Below the pieces are notes generated by a model. It did no database searches. It was not told where the DNA came from and was given only the letters and a program-made list of their open reading frames with translations. Made by a program: the position numbers and the translations under genes. Source: Rathayibacter sp. VKM Ac-2760 (GTDB lineage Bacteria > Actinomycetota > Actinomycetes > Actinomycetales > Microbacteriaceae). Taken from it: a DNA stretch of 64,000 bases. Location: contig NZ_CP047173.1 of NCBI RefSeq assembly GCF_009834185.1, positions 3,038,001-3,102,000 of the forward strand. Direction: 5' to 3'. Positions 42,019-50,078 of this stretch are shown here, in pieces (position 1 is the stretch's first letter; the number at the start of each line of letters is the position of its first letter).

Positions 42019-43689
42019 CTACCTCTGGTCGGAGTGATCGTGGACGGAGTGATGGGGACCCGCGACGGCATCGACGAGACCGAGGAGGTGCTCGACGGCG
42101 GCAGTCAGGGCCGGGCGGTCGTCGCCGACTTCCACGACGGCCGCGCCGGCGCGCGGTGCCTTCTCGCCCGCGTCGAGCAGGAGCGGGCGGGATGCGACAC
42201 TCACCGGCTCGCCGGCGACGCGCACCGGGGCGAAGCACTCGAGGGGTGCCGTCGTGGGACCGGTCGACAGCGGGGCGCCGACGCTGCCGGCGCCGACGTG
42301 CTGATGCAGGAGGACGCCCTGGGTCTCGAGAGCGACGGGATCCCCGGTCAGGAGGGCGTCGAGCGCGTCCGCCTCCGAGGCCACGAGCCAGGCCCCACGC
42401 TCGTCGGAGACGTAGCCGACGGTGACAGTGCGCGAGACGGGGACGACGAGGGACGCGGCGAGCGCCGCGCCGAGTACGACGACGAGGAGAGCGACGCGAC
42501 GGCCGCGACGGCCGGGCCGCCGCACCCAGCGCACACAGGCGCGCGCGACGACCACGGCGAGCAGGACGGCGAGCCCGGACATCAGAACGGCGCCGACCAC
42601 GCCCGCCGAGGACGACCAGTGCGCGATCCGGCCGGCGGCGAGCAGAACGAGGACGGTCGGCGCGATCAGGCTGCCGAGGCCGAGGAGGAGGATCCAGGGA
42701 CGGCGGTCGCCCGAGGTGCCGGTGACGAGCGCGTCGAGAGCCTCCCGCGCGCGCTCCCGCAGATGCGGGGTGTCGGTCGCGGCGACGAGCGCGTAGTAGC
42801 CGTCGAAGCGCACGAAAGGGAGCAGGTTGAGCGCCGTGATCCCGGCCGCGGCGAGAGCGAATGCCGACGCCGCCTCCCGGGTCGGGCCGGGGCCGGAGGC
42901 GAGGCCGAGAAGCACAGCGACCGAGGCGGCGGCCGCGTGCACCGCCGGACCGGCCAGGGCCACCGCGAGCCGGTGCCGGCGGCGAGGGAGCCGCCATCCG
43001 TCGGTCACGTCGACGAAGAAGGCGGGGGTCAGGTAGAAGACCATCAGCCCGGTCCGGCGGGCGGTGCCGCCGGCGAGGTGCAGGACGAGGCCGTGCGCCA
43101 GCTCGTGGATCCCCGTCGCGAGGACGAGGGCGATCGCGACGGCCGCGAGCGAGCCGAGCGAGAGCGGGGCGCCGGCGACCGCCGCGAGCACGGGGAGCTG
43201 CGCCACCGCCGCCGCGGCGCCGGCGATCAGCAGGACGACGAGAGCCACGAGGACGGTCCGGCGCAGCGCCCGGCGATCGAACGCCGGGCGCACCCGGTCG
43301 GAGATCGCCGTCAGCAGCGGCGTGAGCCGCGTCGTCGCGAACTGCACCGTCAACGGCGGGATCACCGTCACGGCTCGGGGACGGCGGCGCGGCGCCTCCG
43401 CCAGCAGCCCGGAGGCGCTCAGATGCGCGACGAGTTCCCCGAGCTCCTCGGCGCCGGCCCCGACGATCCGGCGGACTTCGGGGAGCGTGCGCTGCCCGTC
43501 GAGGAGGCGGAGCACGTCCACGGCGCCGGGCGCGACCCGCGCGACAGGGACGTCGTCGAGCGCGACGATCCATGCCGTCGCTCCACTCCGCGGCTCGAGA
43601 AGAGTCACCGAGTCGAGGAGCCGCGGCCGCTGCTCTCCGGGAGAGGCGTGCGAGCGCTGCCGCCGGTCAGACGAGCGGATGCGGGACAT
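42019..43689 (-). CDS. Daptide-type biosynthesis intramembrane metalloprotease (MpaP-like)
   Basis: The 556-residue multi-pass membrane protein starts with a winged-helix-like domain (~25-100; VARVAPGAVDVLRLLDGQRTL, EELGELVAHL) like peptide-recognition elements. An S2P-type zinc protease follows, with TGIHELAHGLVLHL as the HExxH helix and LNLLPFVRFDGYYAL as the second metal motif (Asp-Gly). In daptide clusters this enzyme is thought to remove the leader of hydrophobic precursors in the membrane. It overlaps the YcaO gene by 23 bases. The last ~150 residues include a predicted exocytoplasmic region. Confidence 0.85.
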   Translation of the reverse strand: MSRIRSSDRRQRSHASPGEQRPRLLDSVTLLEPRSGATAWIVALDDVPVARVAPGAVDVLRLLDGQRTLPEVRRIVGAGAEELGELVAHLSASGLLAEAPRRRPRAVTVIPPLTVQFATTRLTPLLTAISDRVRPAFDRRALRRTVLVALVVLLIAGAAAAVAQLPVLAAVAGAPLSLGSLAAVAIALVLATGIHELAHGLVLHLAGGTARRTGLMVFYLTPAFFVDVTDGWRLPRRRHRLAVALAGPAVHAAAASVAVLLGLASGPGPTREAASAFALAAAGITALNLLPFVRFDGYYALVAATDTPHLRERAREALDALVTGTSGDRRPWILLLGLGSLIAPTVLVLLAAGRIAHWSSSAGVVGAVLMSGLAVLLAVVVARACVRWVRRPGRRGRRVALLVVVLGAALAASLVVPVSRTVTVGYVSDERGAWLVASEADALDALLTGDPVALETQGVLLHQHVGAGSVGAPLSTGPTTAPLECFAPVRVAGEPVSVASRPLLLDAGEKAPRAGAAVVEVGDDRPALTAAVEHLLGLVDAVAGPHHSVHDHSDQR

Positions 43690-44866
43690 CGAACACCTCC
43701 CCGGGTCTCGACGCGCTGAGGAAGCCGGTCCGCTCCTGCGCGGAGATCAGCCGGTCGTGCCGCCAGGAGCTCGTGCGCGCCTCGTCGATCCGGAGCGGCT
43801 GCAGCTCCGGGCAGAGTGCCTTCACCACGTGCCAGCCGAGCTCGCGCGCGGCGACCGGAAGACGCTCGGTGAGGTCGACGACGAGCGGATGCAGACCCGC
43901 GCGCTCGAGGAGCTCCGGCACCAGCTCCGGGTCGACCGGACTGGAGACCTCCGCGCCACCCGGCGAGTCGGAGTCCGGCGACTCGAAGGTGGCGGTCCAG
44001 CGCAGCAGGTGGTGGAGCGCCTCGTCCCCCGACCAGAACGCCGCGCGGTCCTGCTCGGTGCGCACGATCGCCGGAGCACATCCACTGCCCGCCGTGCGGA
44101 GGGTGCGGGCGAGGTGGAGGGCCTGCACGGCCTCCCGCGATGCACCGATCACTGCGCTGTCGAGGTCCGTCGCGGCTCGCGCACCCACCGCACCGGCACC
44201 GGTCCCCGGATCGGTGACGACGGCGACGACGGCGTGCACCCCGGGCACGTCTGTCCCCAGGTCCGCGACGACGAGATCGCCGCCCCGGGCGAGGAGCGGA
44301 GCGCGGAGCAGCTCGACGACGCCCGAGGCGCGGGACTCGGCGCGAAGACCGACGCGGACGAGGGCGAGGCGACGGGCCCACGCCACGATCAGCGCGTCCC
44401 TCTCGACGAGCTCGAGGAGCGCGGACGCCGCGGCATCGGCCACCGAGCCGCCGGCCGCGGCGCCGGACGGCGTGGGCTCGTCCGCACCGCCGCTCCCTGC
44501 GCCCTCCGCGGCGGAACGGGGACGGAGCGCTTCCGCGTCGTAGAGCAGAGGTGCCAGTGGAATCTCTCTTGTCCCGCCGTCGAGCGGCGACACCGCTGTC
44601 ACGAGAGCCTCGCCCTCATCGACAGCGGGAACGGGCCGGAGTGCCGACCGCTCGATCGCCTCGCCGGCGGCACGCGTCATCGCTCCTCGTCGCGACAGAT
44701 CGGAGGCGCCCACGAGTCCGAGTGCATCGCGCTCCGACAGGCGTCCCGGGAGCGCGGCGAGCCGGACCACCACCTGCCAGACGGGAGTCTCGGGGCGCGG
44801 AGGAAGGACCGTCGTGCCGTCCGCGATCCCCGTGCTCGGGTCGAGCGTCCTCACTGCCGAGGGCAT
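43667..44866 (-). CDS. YcaO-family cyclodehydratase in the daptide-type cluster
   Basis: The 399-residue protein has YcaO ATP-binding signatures AAGEAIERSAL (~65-75) and ASALLELVERDALIVAW (~150-166), and later VVKALCPELQPL. The C-terminus DVPHPLV recalls the PxPxP tail of azoline-forming YcaO enzymes. Known members use ATP to cyclise Cys/Ser/Thr to azolines or to make thioamides/amidines in peptides. No E1-like partner domain is fused or adjacent; the recognition protein at 48816 might supply it. ATG 44866, with GGAG upstream, overlaps the methyltransferase end by 16 bases. A YcaO is not among the core daptide enzymes I know. Confidence 0.85.
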   Translation of the reverse strand: MPSAVRTLDPSTGIADGTTVLPPRPETPVWQVVVRLAALPGRLSERDALGLVGASDLSRRGAMTRAAGEAIERSALRPVPAVDEGEALVTAVSPLDGGTREIPLAPLLYDAEALRPRSAAEGAGSGGADEPTPSGAAAGGSVADAAASALLELVERDALIVAWARRLALVRVGLRAESRASGVVELLRAPLLARGGDLVVADLGTDVPGVHAVVAVVTDPGTGAGAVGARAATDLDSAVIGASREAVQALHLARTLRTAGSGCAPAIVRTEQDRAAFWSGDEALHHLLRWTATFESPDSDSPGGAEVSSPVDPELVPELLERAGLHPLVVDLTERLPVAARELGWHVVKALCPELQPLRIDEARTSSWRHDRLISAQERTGFLSASRPGEVFDVPHPLV

Positions 44867-45675
44867 GCCCACTCCAGGAGCACGACGCCGGAGGGCGCGC
44901 CGGAGCGGCGGCGCACGGCGACCTCGTCGGCGAGGTCGAAACCCCGGGCTGCGAGCTCGGTCGTCAGTGTCCGACGGTCGAGCAGCGTCACCGAGCTGGT
45001 CAGCACCGTCGCGGCCGCTGCGTCCGTCCGAGGCGGGACGAGGACGTTGACGAGGCGACGGTCGCCCCGGATCTCGGAGGACAGCACGGGTCCGGTGGTT
45101 CGTCCGGCCGAGGGGTCCTCGCGAGCGGGTGCCCCGTCCTCGGCGACGGTCACCAGGAAGCGGGCCCCTGGAGCGGCCTCCGCGGCGACGGCGCCGTAGA
45201 GAGCCTGCCGACCGTCCGGGTCGAGGAGCGTGATGGACGTCGCGCCCAGGACGATCGTGCCGAACGCCTTCCGCTCGATGATCCCCGTCATGTCCGCCCG
45301 CACCGCGGTGAGACGCCCGGCGGTCCGTGGTCCGACGCTGCGCTCGAGCAGATCGAGCATCGTCGGCGAGGAGTCCACGGCGGTCACGCGGCGTCCGAGA
45401 GCGAGCAGCGGGAGGGTCAGGCGTCCGGCTCCCGCAGCGAGCTCGAGGACCGGCCCGCTCGCCCGCCGGGCAGCCGCGACGATCTCGCGGATCTCCGTGC
45501 GGTCGTCCCGGGTGAGATGCGCGTACACGGTCGAGCCCTCCGGACCGTAGAGGGGCTCGATGCGCACCGGCCAGTTCCGGGAGCGGGCGATGTCGATCGT
45601 CCGCGCGGTCAGGGCGGACACGTCGGGGAACGACGGCTCCTCGCCCGCTGTGCGGGGTCCGGCGTGGGTGGTCAT
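44851..45675 (-). CDS. Daptide-type biosynthesis N-methyltransferase (MpaM-like)
   Basis: This 274-residue class I SAM methyltransferase has motif I VLELAAGAGRLTLPLLALG, then VTAVDSSPTMLDLLE and ADMTG. In daptides the equivalent enzyme dimethylates the new C-terminal amine, giving the dimethyl-1,2-propanediamine end. It is the first gene after the three precursor genes, behind a strong hairpin (45720-45778). The assignment to the mpa role rests on gene context. Confidence 0.85.
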   Translation of the reverse strand: MTTHAGPRTAGEEPSFPDVSALTARTIDIARSRNWPVRIEPLYGPEGSTVYAHLTRDDRTEIREIVAAARRASGPVLELAAGAGRLTLPLLALGRRVTAVDSSPTMLDLLERSVGPRTAGRLTAVRADMTGIIERKAFGTIVLGATSITLLDPDGRQALYGAVAAEAAPGARFLVTVAEDGAPAREDPSAGRTTGPVLSSEIRGDRRLVNVLVPPRTDAAAATVLTSSVTLLDRRTLTTELAARGFDLADEVAVRRRSGAPSGVVLLEWACPRQ

Positions 45676-45719
45676 GGCGCTCCTTGCAGGTGTGTCGGCG
45701 GGTGGCGGGCGAGCGGGCG

Positions 45720-45778
45720 GTCCTCGGATCCCGGGCGAGCGCTTCCTTCGGAAGCGGCCCTGCTCGGGATCCGAGGAC
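45720..45778 (-). terminator. Attenuator-like hairpin between precursor genes and modification genes
   Basis: GTCCTCGGATCCCG (45720-45733) is exactly complementary to CGGGATCCGAGGAC (45765-45778). A nested stem CGCTTCC/GGAAGCG lies in the loop. It begins 10 bases beyond the stop of the last precursor gene. The likely effect is high precursor transcript with partial read-through into the methyltransferase and downstream genes. Confidence 0.8.
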
Positions 45779-45787
45779 GGCGGGAGA

Positions 45788-45910
45788 TCAGGTCGCGGCG
45801 ATCGCGACCAATCCGCCCACGACCGTGATCACGTACCCCGCGGTCTGCCACCACTCGAGGGGCGCCGCGATGTCCTCGAGTTCCTCGAAGGTCAGTGCTG
45901 TCGTCTCCAT
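45788..45910 (-). CDS. Daptide-type precursor peptide 3
   Basis: The 40-residue peptide has leader motif LTFEELEDIAAP, a Trp pair (EWWQT) and a hydrophobic Gly/Val-rich core ending in GGLVAIAAT. The C-terminal Ala-Thr is the residue pair modified in daptides: Thr becomes a dimethylated diamine. GGAGGAGGTGAC lies just before ATG 45910, an unusually strong ribosome site. It contains no Cys. Confidence 0.92.
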   Translation of the reverse strand: METTALTFEELEDIAAPLEWWQTAGYVITVVGGLVAIAAT

Positions 45911-45961
45911 GTCACCTCCTCCGGTGTGCTCTTCTCTCGTTCCGTCGTTCTGGTGCGGGGC

Positions 45962-46090
45962 TCAGGTCGCGCTGAGCGCGATGAGACCGAGCCCCACCCC
46001 GATCGAGAAGCCGTGGAACCAGTCGAAGCCGTCGTCGGGCGTGTTCAACGCCTCGAGCGGCTGGAAGGCGAGTGCCGTGTCGTTCGTCAT
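45962..46090 (-). CDS. Daptide-type precursor peptide 2
   Basis: The 42-residue peptide has leader LAFQPLEALNTP, acidic DDGFDWFHGF at the core start, and a hydrophobic end SIGVGLGLIALSAT. It shares the L-x-F-x-x-L-E-x-L/I...P leader and C-terminal Ala-Thr with its neighbours. AAGGAGGAG stands ~8-16 bases before ATG 46090. No Cys; few Ser/Thr in the core. Confidence 0.92.
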   Translation of the reverse strand: MTNDTALAFQPLEALNTPDDGFDWFHGFSIGVGLGLIALSAT

Positions 46091-46170
46091 CGTGTGTCTC
46101 CTCCTTGTGCGCGCCGCCGTGAGACGACCGCTGTTGCGTTCCGGAACCGGACCCGTGCAGGTCCGTCCGG

Positions 46171-46317
46171 TCAGGTCGCGACGACCGCGACGATGCCGAT
46201 CACCCCGACTCCCGCCACCACCCCCTGCCAGAAGGAGTCCTCGGACGGGGCGTCGAGCGCCTCGAGCTCGACGAAGGCGAGATCGCCGCCGAGCGTCTGC
46301 GTGCTGCTGTGTGTCAT
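46171..46317 (-). CDS. Daptide-type precursor peptide 1
   Basis: The 48-residue peptide has a longer N-terminus, then leader LAFVELEALDAP, SEDSFWQGVV and a hydrophobic end GVGVIGIVAVVAT. C-terminal Ala-Thr is conserved. GGAGGGAGGTG precedes ATG 46317 and includes the stop codon of the dehydrogenase gene, linking translation of the two. It lacks Cys. Confidence 0.92.
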   Translation of the reverse strand: MTHSSTQTLGGDLAFVELEALDAPSEDSFWQGVVAGVGVIGIVAVVAT

Positions 46318-46321
46318 GTGT

Positions 46322-47524
46322 TCACCTCCCTCCGGTGTCGATCTCGGGAACCGTCGCGGGGTCGCCCGCGCCGGAGTCGGAGTGCCGGCCGTCGCCGCAG
46401 GTCGGGGCCGCGCGTGGGCCGAGCACGGCGGAGAGGAGAGCCTCGTCCCAGTCCGAGAGGGCTCCCCCGGCACGGACCCACGTCGCGGCGGTGCCGCGCG
46501 CCGCGCATCGCATCACCGCCGGAAGCGGGTCGGGCGGCGGTGCGATCCCCCAGTCCGCTGCGACCGCGAGGACCGCATCGGAGGGCGATGCCGACACCGC
46601 CGGTCGAACCTCCCGCCAGAACCGCTCGAGAGCGGCGCGGTCTCCCAGCCGCCGCTCGCCCTCGAGGACGAGAGCCCACAGGCGGGGCAGCACGAGGAGT
46701 GTCGCCGCGATCTTGCTGATCGACGCCGCCCACGCGAGTTCGTTCGCGGGATACCAGTGCTTGAGCACGAAGGGGTCGATCGGATGCGCGCTCCACGACC
46801 AGCGGGACTCGGCGCTGAGCAGCGCGAGTGCGCCGCGGGAGGCAGTCGTGTCCTCCGTCCGCAGCCGATCGCCCAGCGCCAGCATCCGACGCCCCAGGTC
46901 GACCGCCGCATCGAAGGCGACGGGCGAGAGGGCCCCGGAGGCGGCGGTGCCGGCCACCCGGAGGAACATCTCCAGCGCGCCCTCGCGCACCAGTCGAGCG
47001 GGCAGGGTGGAGAGCTGCTCCGGGTCGAGCACGGCCAGTTGCGGGCGCAGGTCGTCCCCCGCGACGAGTCGGTGCCCGGCCGCTGTCGTCACGCAGGCGA
47101 TGGGGCTCACCTCGGATGCGGTGCCGAGGGTGGTCGGCACGGCGATGAGGACGGGAGCGCCGTTCCGGAGCGGCCGGCGAGTCGAGATAGGGCCGCGGTC
47201 CAGCTGCCGGAGGAGGGCGGGGAGGCGCTCGGTGCCGGTCGCCACCGCGACCTTGACCGCGTCGAGGACGGATCCGCCGCCGAGGGCGACGATCGCGGCG
47301 GGCCGCTGCTCCTCGAGCCGTTCCACGAGCGACCTGACGGTCGAGATCGCGGCTCCCGAGACAGGAACGACGCTCCTTCCTGCTGCGACGCGCTCGGCTC
47401 GTCCGAGGAGCGCGGTGTCAGCGACGACGAGCGTCGCGTCACCGGCGGGGAGCCCGGCGACGACGCCCGAGGTCGCACCCTCGCCGGTCGTGACGCGGGT
47501 GGGGCACCAGATCGACGCGTTCAC
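46322..47524 (-). CDS. Daptide-type biosynthesis dehydrogenase (iron-ADH family, MpaB-like)
   Basis: The 400-residue member of the iron-containing alcohol dehydrogenase superfamily has the nucleotide motif ALGGGSVLDAVKVAVATG (~80-97) and PTTLGTASEVSPIA. In daptide biosynthesis this enzyme is held to oxidise and decarboxylate the C-terminal Thr to a ketone. The usual D-A-L-T-H-A metal segment reads EGALEMFL, so the standard Asp/His ligands are not obvious. GTG 47524 overlaps the aminotransferase stop (GTGA). Confidence 0.83.
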   Translation of the reverse strand: MNASIWCPTRVTTGEGATSGVVAGLPAGDATLVVADTALLGRAERVAAGRSVVPVSGAAISTVRSLVERLEEQRPAAIVALGGGSVLDAVKVAVATGTERLPALLRQLDRGPISTRRPLRNGAPVLIAVPTTLGTASEVSPIACVTTAAGHRLVAGDDLRPQLAVLDPEQLSTLPARLVREGALEMFLRVAGTAASGALSPVAFDAAVDLGRRMLALGDRLRTEDTTASRGALALLSAESRWSWSAHPIDPFVLKHWYPANELAWAASISKIAATLLVLPRLWALVLEGERRLGDRAALERFWREVRPAVSASPSDAVLAVAADWGIAPPPDPLPAVMRCAARGTAATWVRAGGALSDWDEALLSAVLGPRAAPTCGDGRHSDSGAGDPATVPEIDTGGR

Positions 47525-48819
47525 CGCGCGCGCCTGTGCACGGACGAGTGGGCGGAGAGCGGCGAGCGCACGTCTCGCCGTTCGAGAACCGTGCGGAGGC
47601 ACCGCACGAGCTCGTCGACGTGCTCCGCCTCGAAGACGAGCGCCGGCACGAGCTGGATCGCCGAAGGACCGGGATGAACGAGGGCACCCGCCTCTCGGAT
47701 CTCCGCCACGAGGGCGGCGACCTCGGCACCGCCGAGGAGTGCTCCGTCGGGTCCGCGGAGGTGCGCGGCACGGAAGCAACCGGCGCCGCTGGACGAGTGG
47801 ATCAGCCTCGTCCGCTGCAGCTCGTCGAGCATGCCGTCGAGCCGCACGGCGAGGGCCGCGGACCGATCAGCGACGTGCAGTCGATCGAACTCGGCGAGCG
47901 TGGCGAGGACGGCGGCGCAGGTCGGCGGGGACCCCGCCTGGGTCTCCCCGTGCACGAAGACCGCGCCCGCCTCGTCGAAGGCCGCGACGACGCCGTCGCC
48001 GACGAGGACCGCCGCCGCCGCGCAGGTCCCGTTCGTCAGCGCCTTCGACAGCACGAGGACGTCGGGTGCGGGATCCCAGAGGTCGGACGCGAACAGCGGG
48101 CCGGTGCGGTGGAACCCGGTCGCGACCTCGTCGGCGACGAGCAGGAAGCCGTGCTGCTCGCGCAGCTCCTGCACCCGACTGAGGAAATCGTCCGGCAGTG
48201 CGACGCATCCCGAGCCGAGCACCGGCTCCAGGACGAGCGCCGCGACTCGGTCACCCTCCCGCTCGAGGAGCCGGGCGAGGCGGTCTCCGCCGTCGCCGAA
48301 GGGGACGTGCCGGACTCCTCGCCGATCGACCGCGTAGAGGTCCTGGAGCAGAGAGTCGCCGCTCAGCGCGTGCGCGCCCTGCGTCAGCCCGTGGTAGCTC
48401 CCCTCGAGACCGACCACGATGCGGCGCTCCGTGCCACCGAGCCGCCAGAAGTGGCGCGCCAGCTTCATGACGGCGTCGTTCGCCGCTCCACCCGAGGTCG
48501 AGAACAGGACTCGGGCGTACCGTCCGCCCGCTCGGTCGAGCAGGGCGTCGGCGGCCTGCTCGGCGAGAAGGTGGCTCGACCGGAACAGAGGAAGGTAGGA
48601 CGCCTCGACGAGTGTCTGCGCCACCGCAGCGGCGACGGCTCGGTTGCCGTAGCCGAGAGAAGCGTTCCACAGGCCACTGTCGGCGCAGAGATAGCGCCGC
48701 CCGTCGGTCCCCGTGACGTGGACGCCGTCTGCCGACACGGCGCGGAAGGCCGGTTCACCGGCGGCGACCAGCGCGGGCCACACCGGGGACCTCCGGCCTC
48801 GGCTGTCCGGGCCCGTCAC
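47521..48819 (-). CDS. Daptide-type biosynthesis class III aminotransferase (MpaD-like)
   Basis: The 432-residue PLP enzyme belongs to the ornithine/omega-aminotransferase fold. Motifs are FSTSGGAANDAVMKLAR, VVGLEGSYHG, LVADEVATGFHRTG (cofactor Asp) and VLSKALTNG (Schiff-base Lys). It would aminate the ketone at the peptide C-terminus after the dehydrogenase step. GTG 48819 overlaps the recognition-protein stop by 4 bases. Confidence 0.88.
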   Translation of the reverse strand: MTGPDSRGRRSPVWPALVAAGEPAFRAVSADGVHVTGTDGRRYLCADSGLWNASLGYGNRAVAAAVAQTLVEASYLPLFRSSHLLAEQAADALLDRAGGRYARVLFSTSGGAANDAVMKLARHFWRLGGTERRIVVGLEGSYHGLTQGAHALSGDSLLQDLYAVDRRGVRHVPFGDGGDRLARLLEREGDRVAALVLEPVLGSGCVALPDDFLSRVQELREQHGFLLVADEVATGFHRTGPLFASDLWDPAPDVLVLSKALTNGTCAAAAVLVGDGVVAAFDEAGAVFVHGETQAGSPPTCAAVLATLAEFDRLHVADRSAALAVRLDGMLDELQRTRLIHSSSGAGCFRAAHLRGPDGALLGGAEVAALVAEIREAGALVHPGPSAIQLVPALVFEAEHVDELVRCLRTVLERRDVRSPLSAHSSVHRRAR

Positions 48820-49970
48820 GGAGCCGCCGCCTCAGGAGAGGAGCGGGCCGCTTCACCCAGCCGCAGTGCGATCTCGGCGACGTGAGCCGCGGCGGAGGCG
48901 CGGGAGAGCCCGAGCGCGGACGCACAGCGCTCGACGGCGCGCTCCGGACTCGACGAGGTCTGCAGAGCCTCGACAACGGCTGCAGCACGAGTGGAGAGAC
49001 GGTAGCGGCGACGCGTGGCGAGGTCTTCGAGCAGCCAGTCCGCCGTGCCCCGGGTCAGGAACGCCGCATCGACCGGGACGACGACGTCCGCTGCCTCGTC
49101 CTCGAGGAGCGAGACGCCGAGTCCGAGGATCTCGGCGCACGGGCCGCGTCCGGTGCGCCGGAGCAGCTCGATCGCCGCGATGTACCGACCCAGCCACGGC
49201 CGCGCCCGCGCATCGACGAGGATCCGCTCGGGAGCGACCACCCCGCCGAACGCCTGTACGAGCGGACTCGTCGTCGCGGCGGTGGCGGTCGGGCCCTCCG
49301 GGGCCCAGCGCACTCCACCGGATGCCGGGACGACGGGACGGGGCTCGCGGGGCCGGCCGACCGCTTCGGCGAGGAAAGCGTCCCGCTCCGCGAGAAGGAC
49401 GCTCGGATGCAGGAGATGAGCGGGGAACAGACCCTCACCCAGGACGATGTCGGCGTCGTCCAGGAGAGCCGCCCAGCCGCCCTCGTCGCCCAGGCGGACC
49501 ACCATCGGCCCGACGACGTCGAGGAAGGCGGAGGCGGCGTAGTCCTGAAGCTCGAGCGTGCGTCCGGCGATCGTGATCTCGTCGCCGATCTCGCCGAACC
49601 GCCCGCGGTACTCGATCACGGTCCCCACCGCGCGGCGCGCGCGTTCCTCTGCTGAGGACGGCCCACTCGACCGAGCCTCCGCCGGGACGAGCAGCGCCGC
49701 CGAGGCGTCCCGGCCGGCGAGCTCGTCCACCCGGTCGTCGTCCACCTCGGCGAAGATCACGGTGCGATGGACCGGGTGCCGTTGCCCGGTCACCCAGGCT
49801 TCGACGACTGCGGCGACGCTGCGATCGTCCGCCTCACTGTCCGCGCGGCCGCGCGGGGGCCGGCGCTCACTCGCGCTGCTGCTCTCGCTCGCGCTGCTCT
49901 CGTTCGCGCTGCTCTCGTTCGCGCTGCGGGCGCTCTCGGCGGCTGGTCGGGAAGCGGAGTCGATCACCAT
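48816..49970 (-). CDS. Daptide-type RiPP recognition protein (MpaC-like)
   Basis: The 384-residue protein is the likely leader-binding partner of the pathway. The last ~60 residues (RRYRLSTRAAAVVEAL, GLSRASAAAHVAEIALRL) look like a winged-helix RiPP recognition element. The middle has no catalytic motif I recognise. Residues ~10-40 are a Ser/Glu/Ala repeat (NESSANESSASESSS), coded by a short slippage-prone DNA repeat at ~49860-49935. The true start may be further in, since no ribosome site precedes ATG 49970. It is the first gene of the cluster, directly behind the glpK terminator. Confidence 0.75.
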   Translation of the reverse strand: MVIDSASRPAAESARSANESSANESSASESSSASERRPPRGRADSEADDRSVAAVVEAWVTGQRHPVHRTVIFAEVDDDRVDELAGRDASAALLVPAEARSSGPSSAEERARRAVGTVIEYRGRFGEIGDEITIAGRTLELQDYAASAFLDVVGPMVVRLGDEGGWAALLDDADIVLGEGLFPAHLLHPSVLLAERDAFLAEAVGRPREPRPVVPASGGVRWAPEGPTATAATTSPLVQAFGGVVAPERILVDARARPWLGRYIAAIELLRRTGRGPCAEILGLGVSLLEDEAADVVVPVDAAFLTRGTADWLLEDLATRRRYRLSTRAAAVVEALQTSSSPERAVERCASALGLSRASAAAHVAEIALRLGEAARSSPEAAAP

Positions 49971-50019
49971 ATGAAGATGGTGTCATGAGGACGAGCAGTG
50001 CGCTCCGTCTGGCGCGACA

Positions 50020-50062
50020 CGCACGAGGGCCCGCGCACGTCACGTGCGCGGGCCCTCGTGCG
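50020..50062 (-). terminator. 21-bp near-perfect palindrome after glpK
   Basis: CGCACGAGGGCCCGCGCACGT (50020-50040, 21 bases) is the exact reverse complement of 50042-50062, with one base between. It begins 16 bases past the glpK stop and should strongly end glycerol-operon transcription ahead of the RiPP cluster. Confidence 0.85.
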
Positions 50063-50078
50063 TTCAGCGGTGCAGTGC

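Noticed and set aside
45560..48182. Long plus-strand frames opposite the RiPP genes
   Set aside because: They are antisense to recognised enzymes and to three precursor genes with strong ribosome sites; composition is Arg/Ser/Pro noise.
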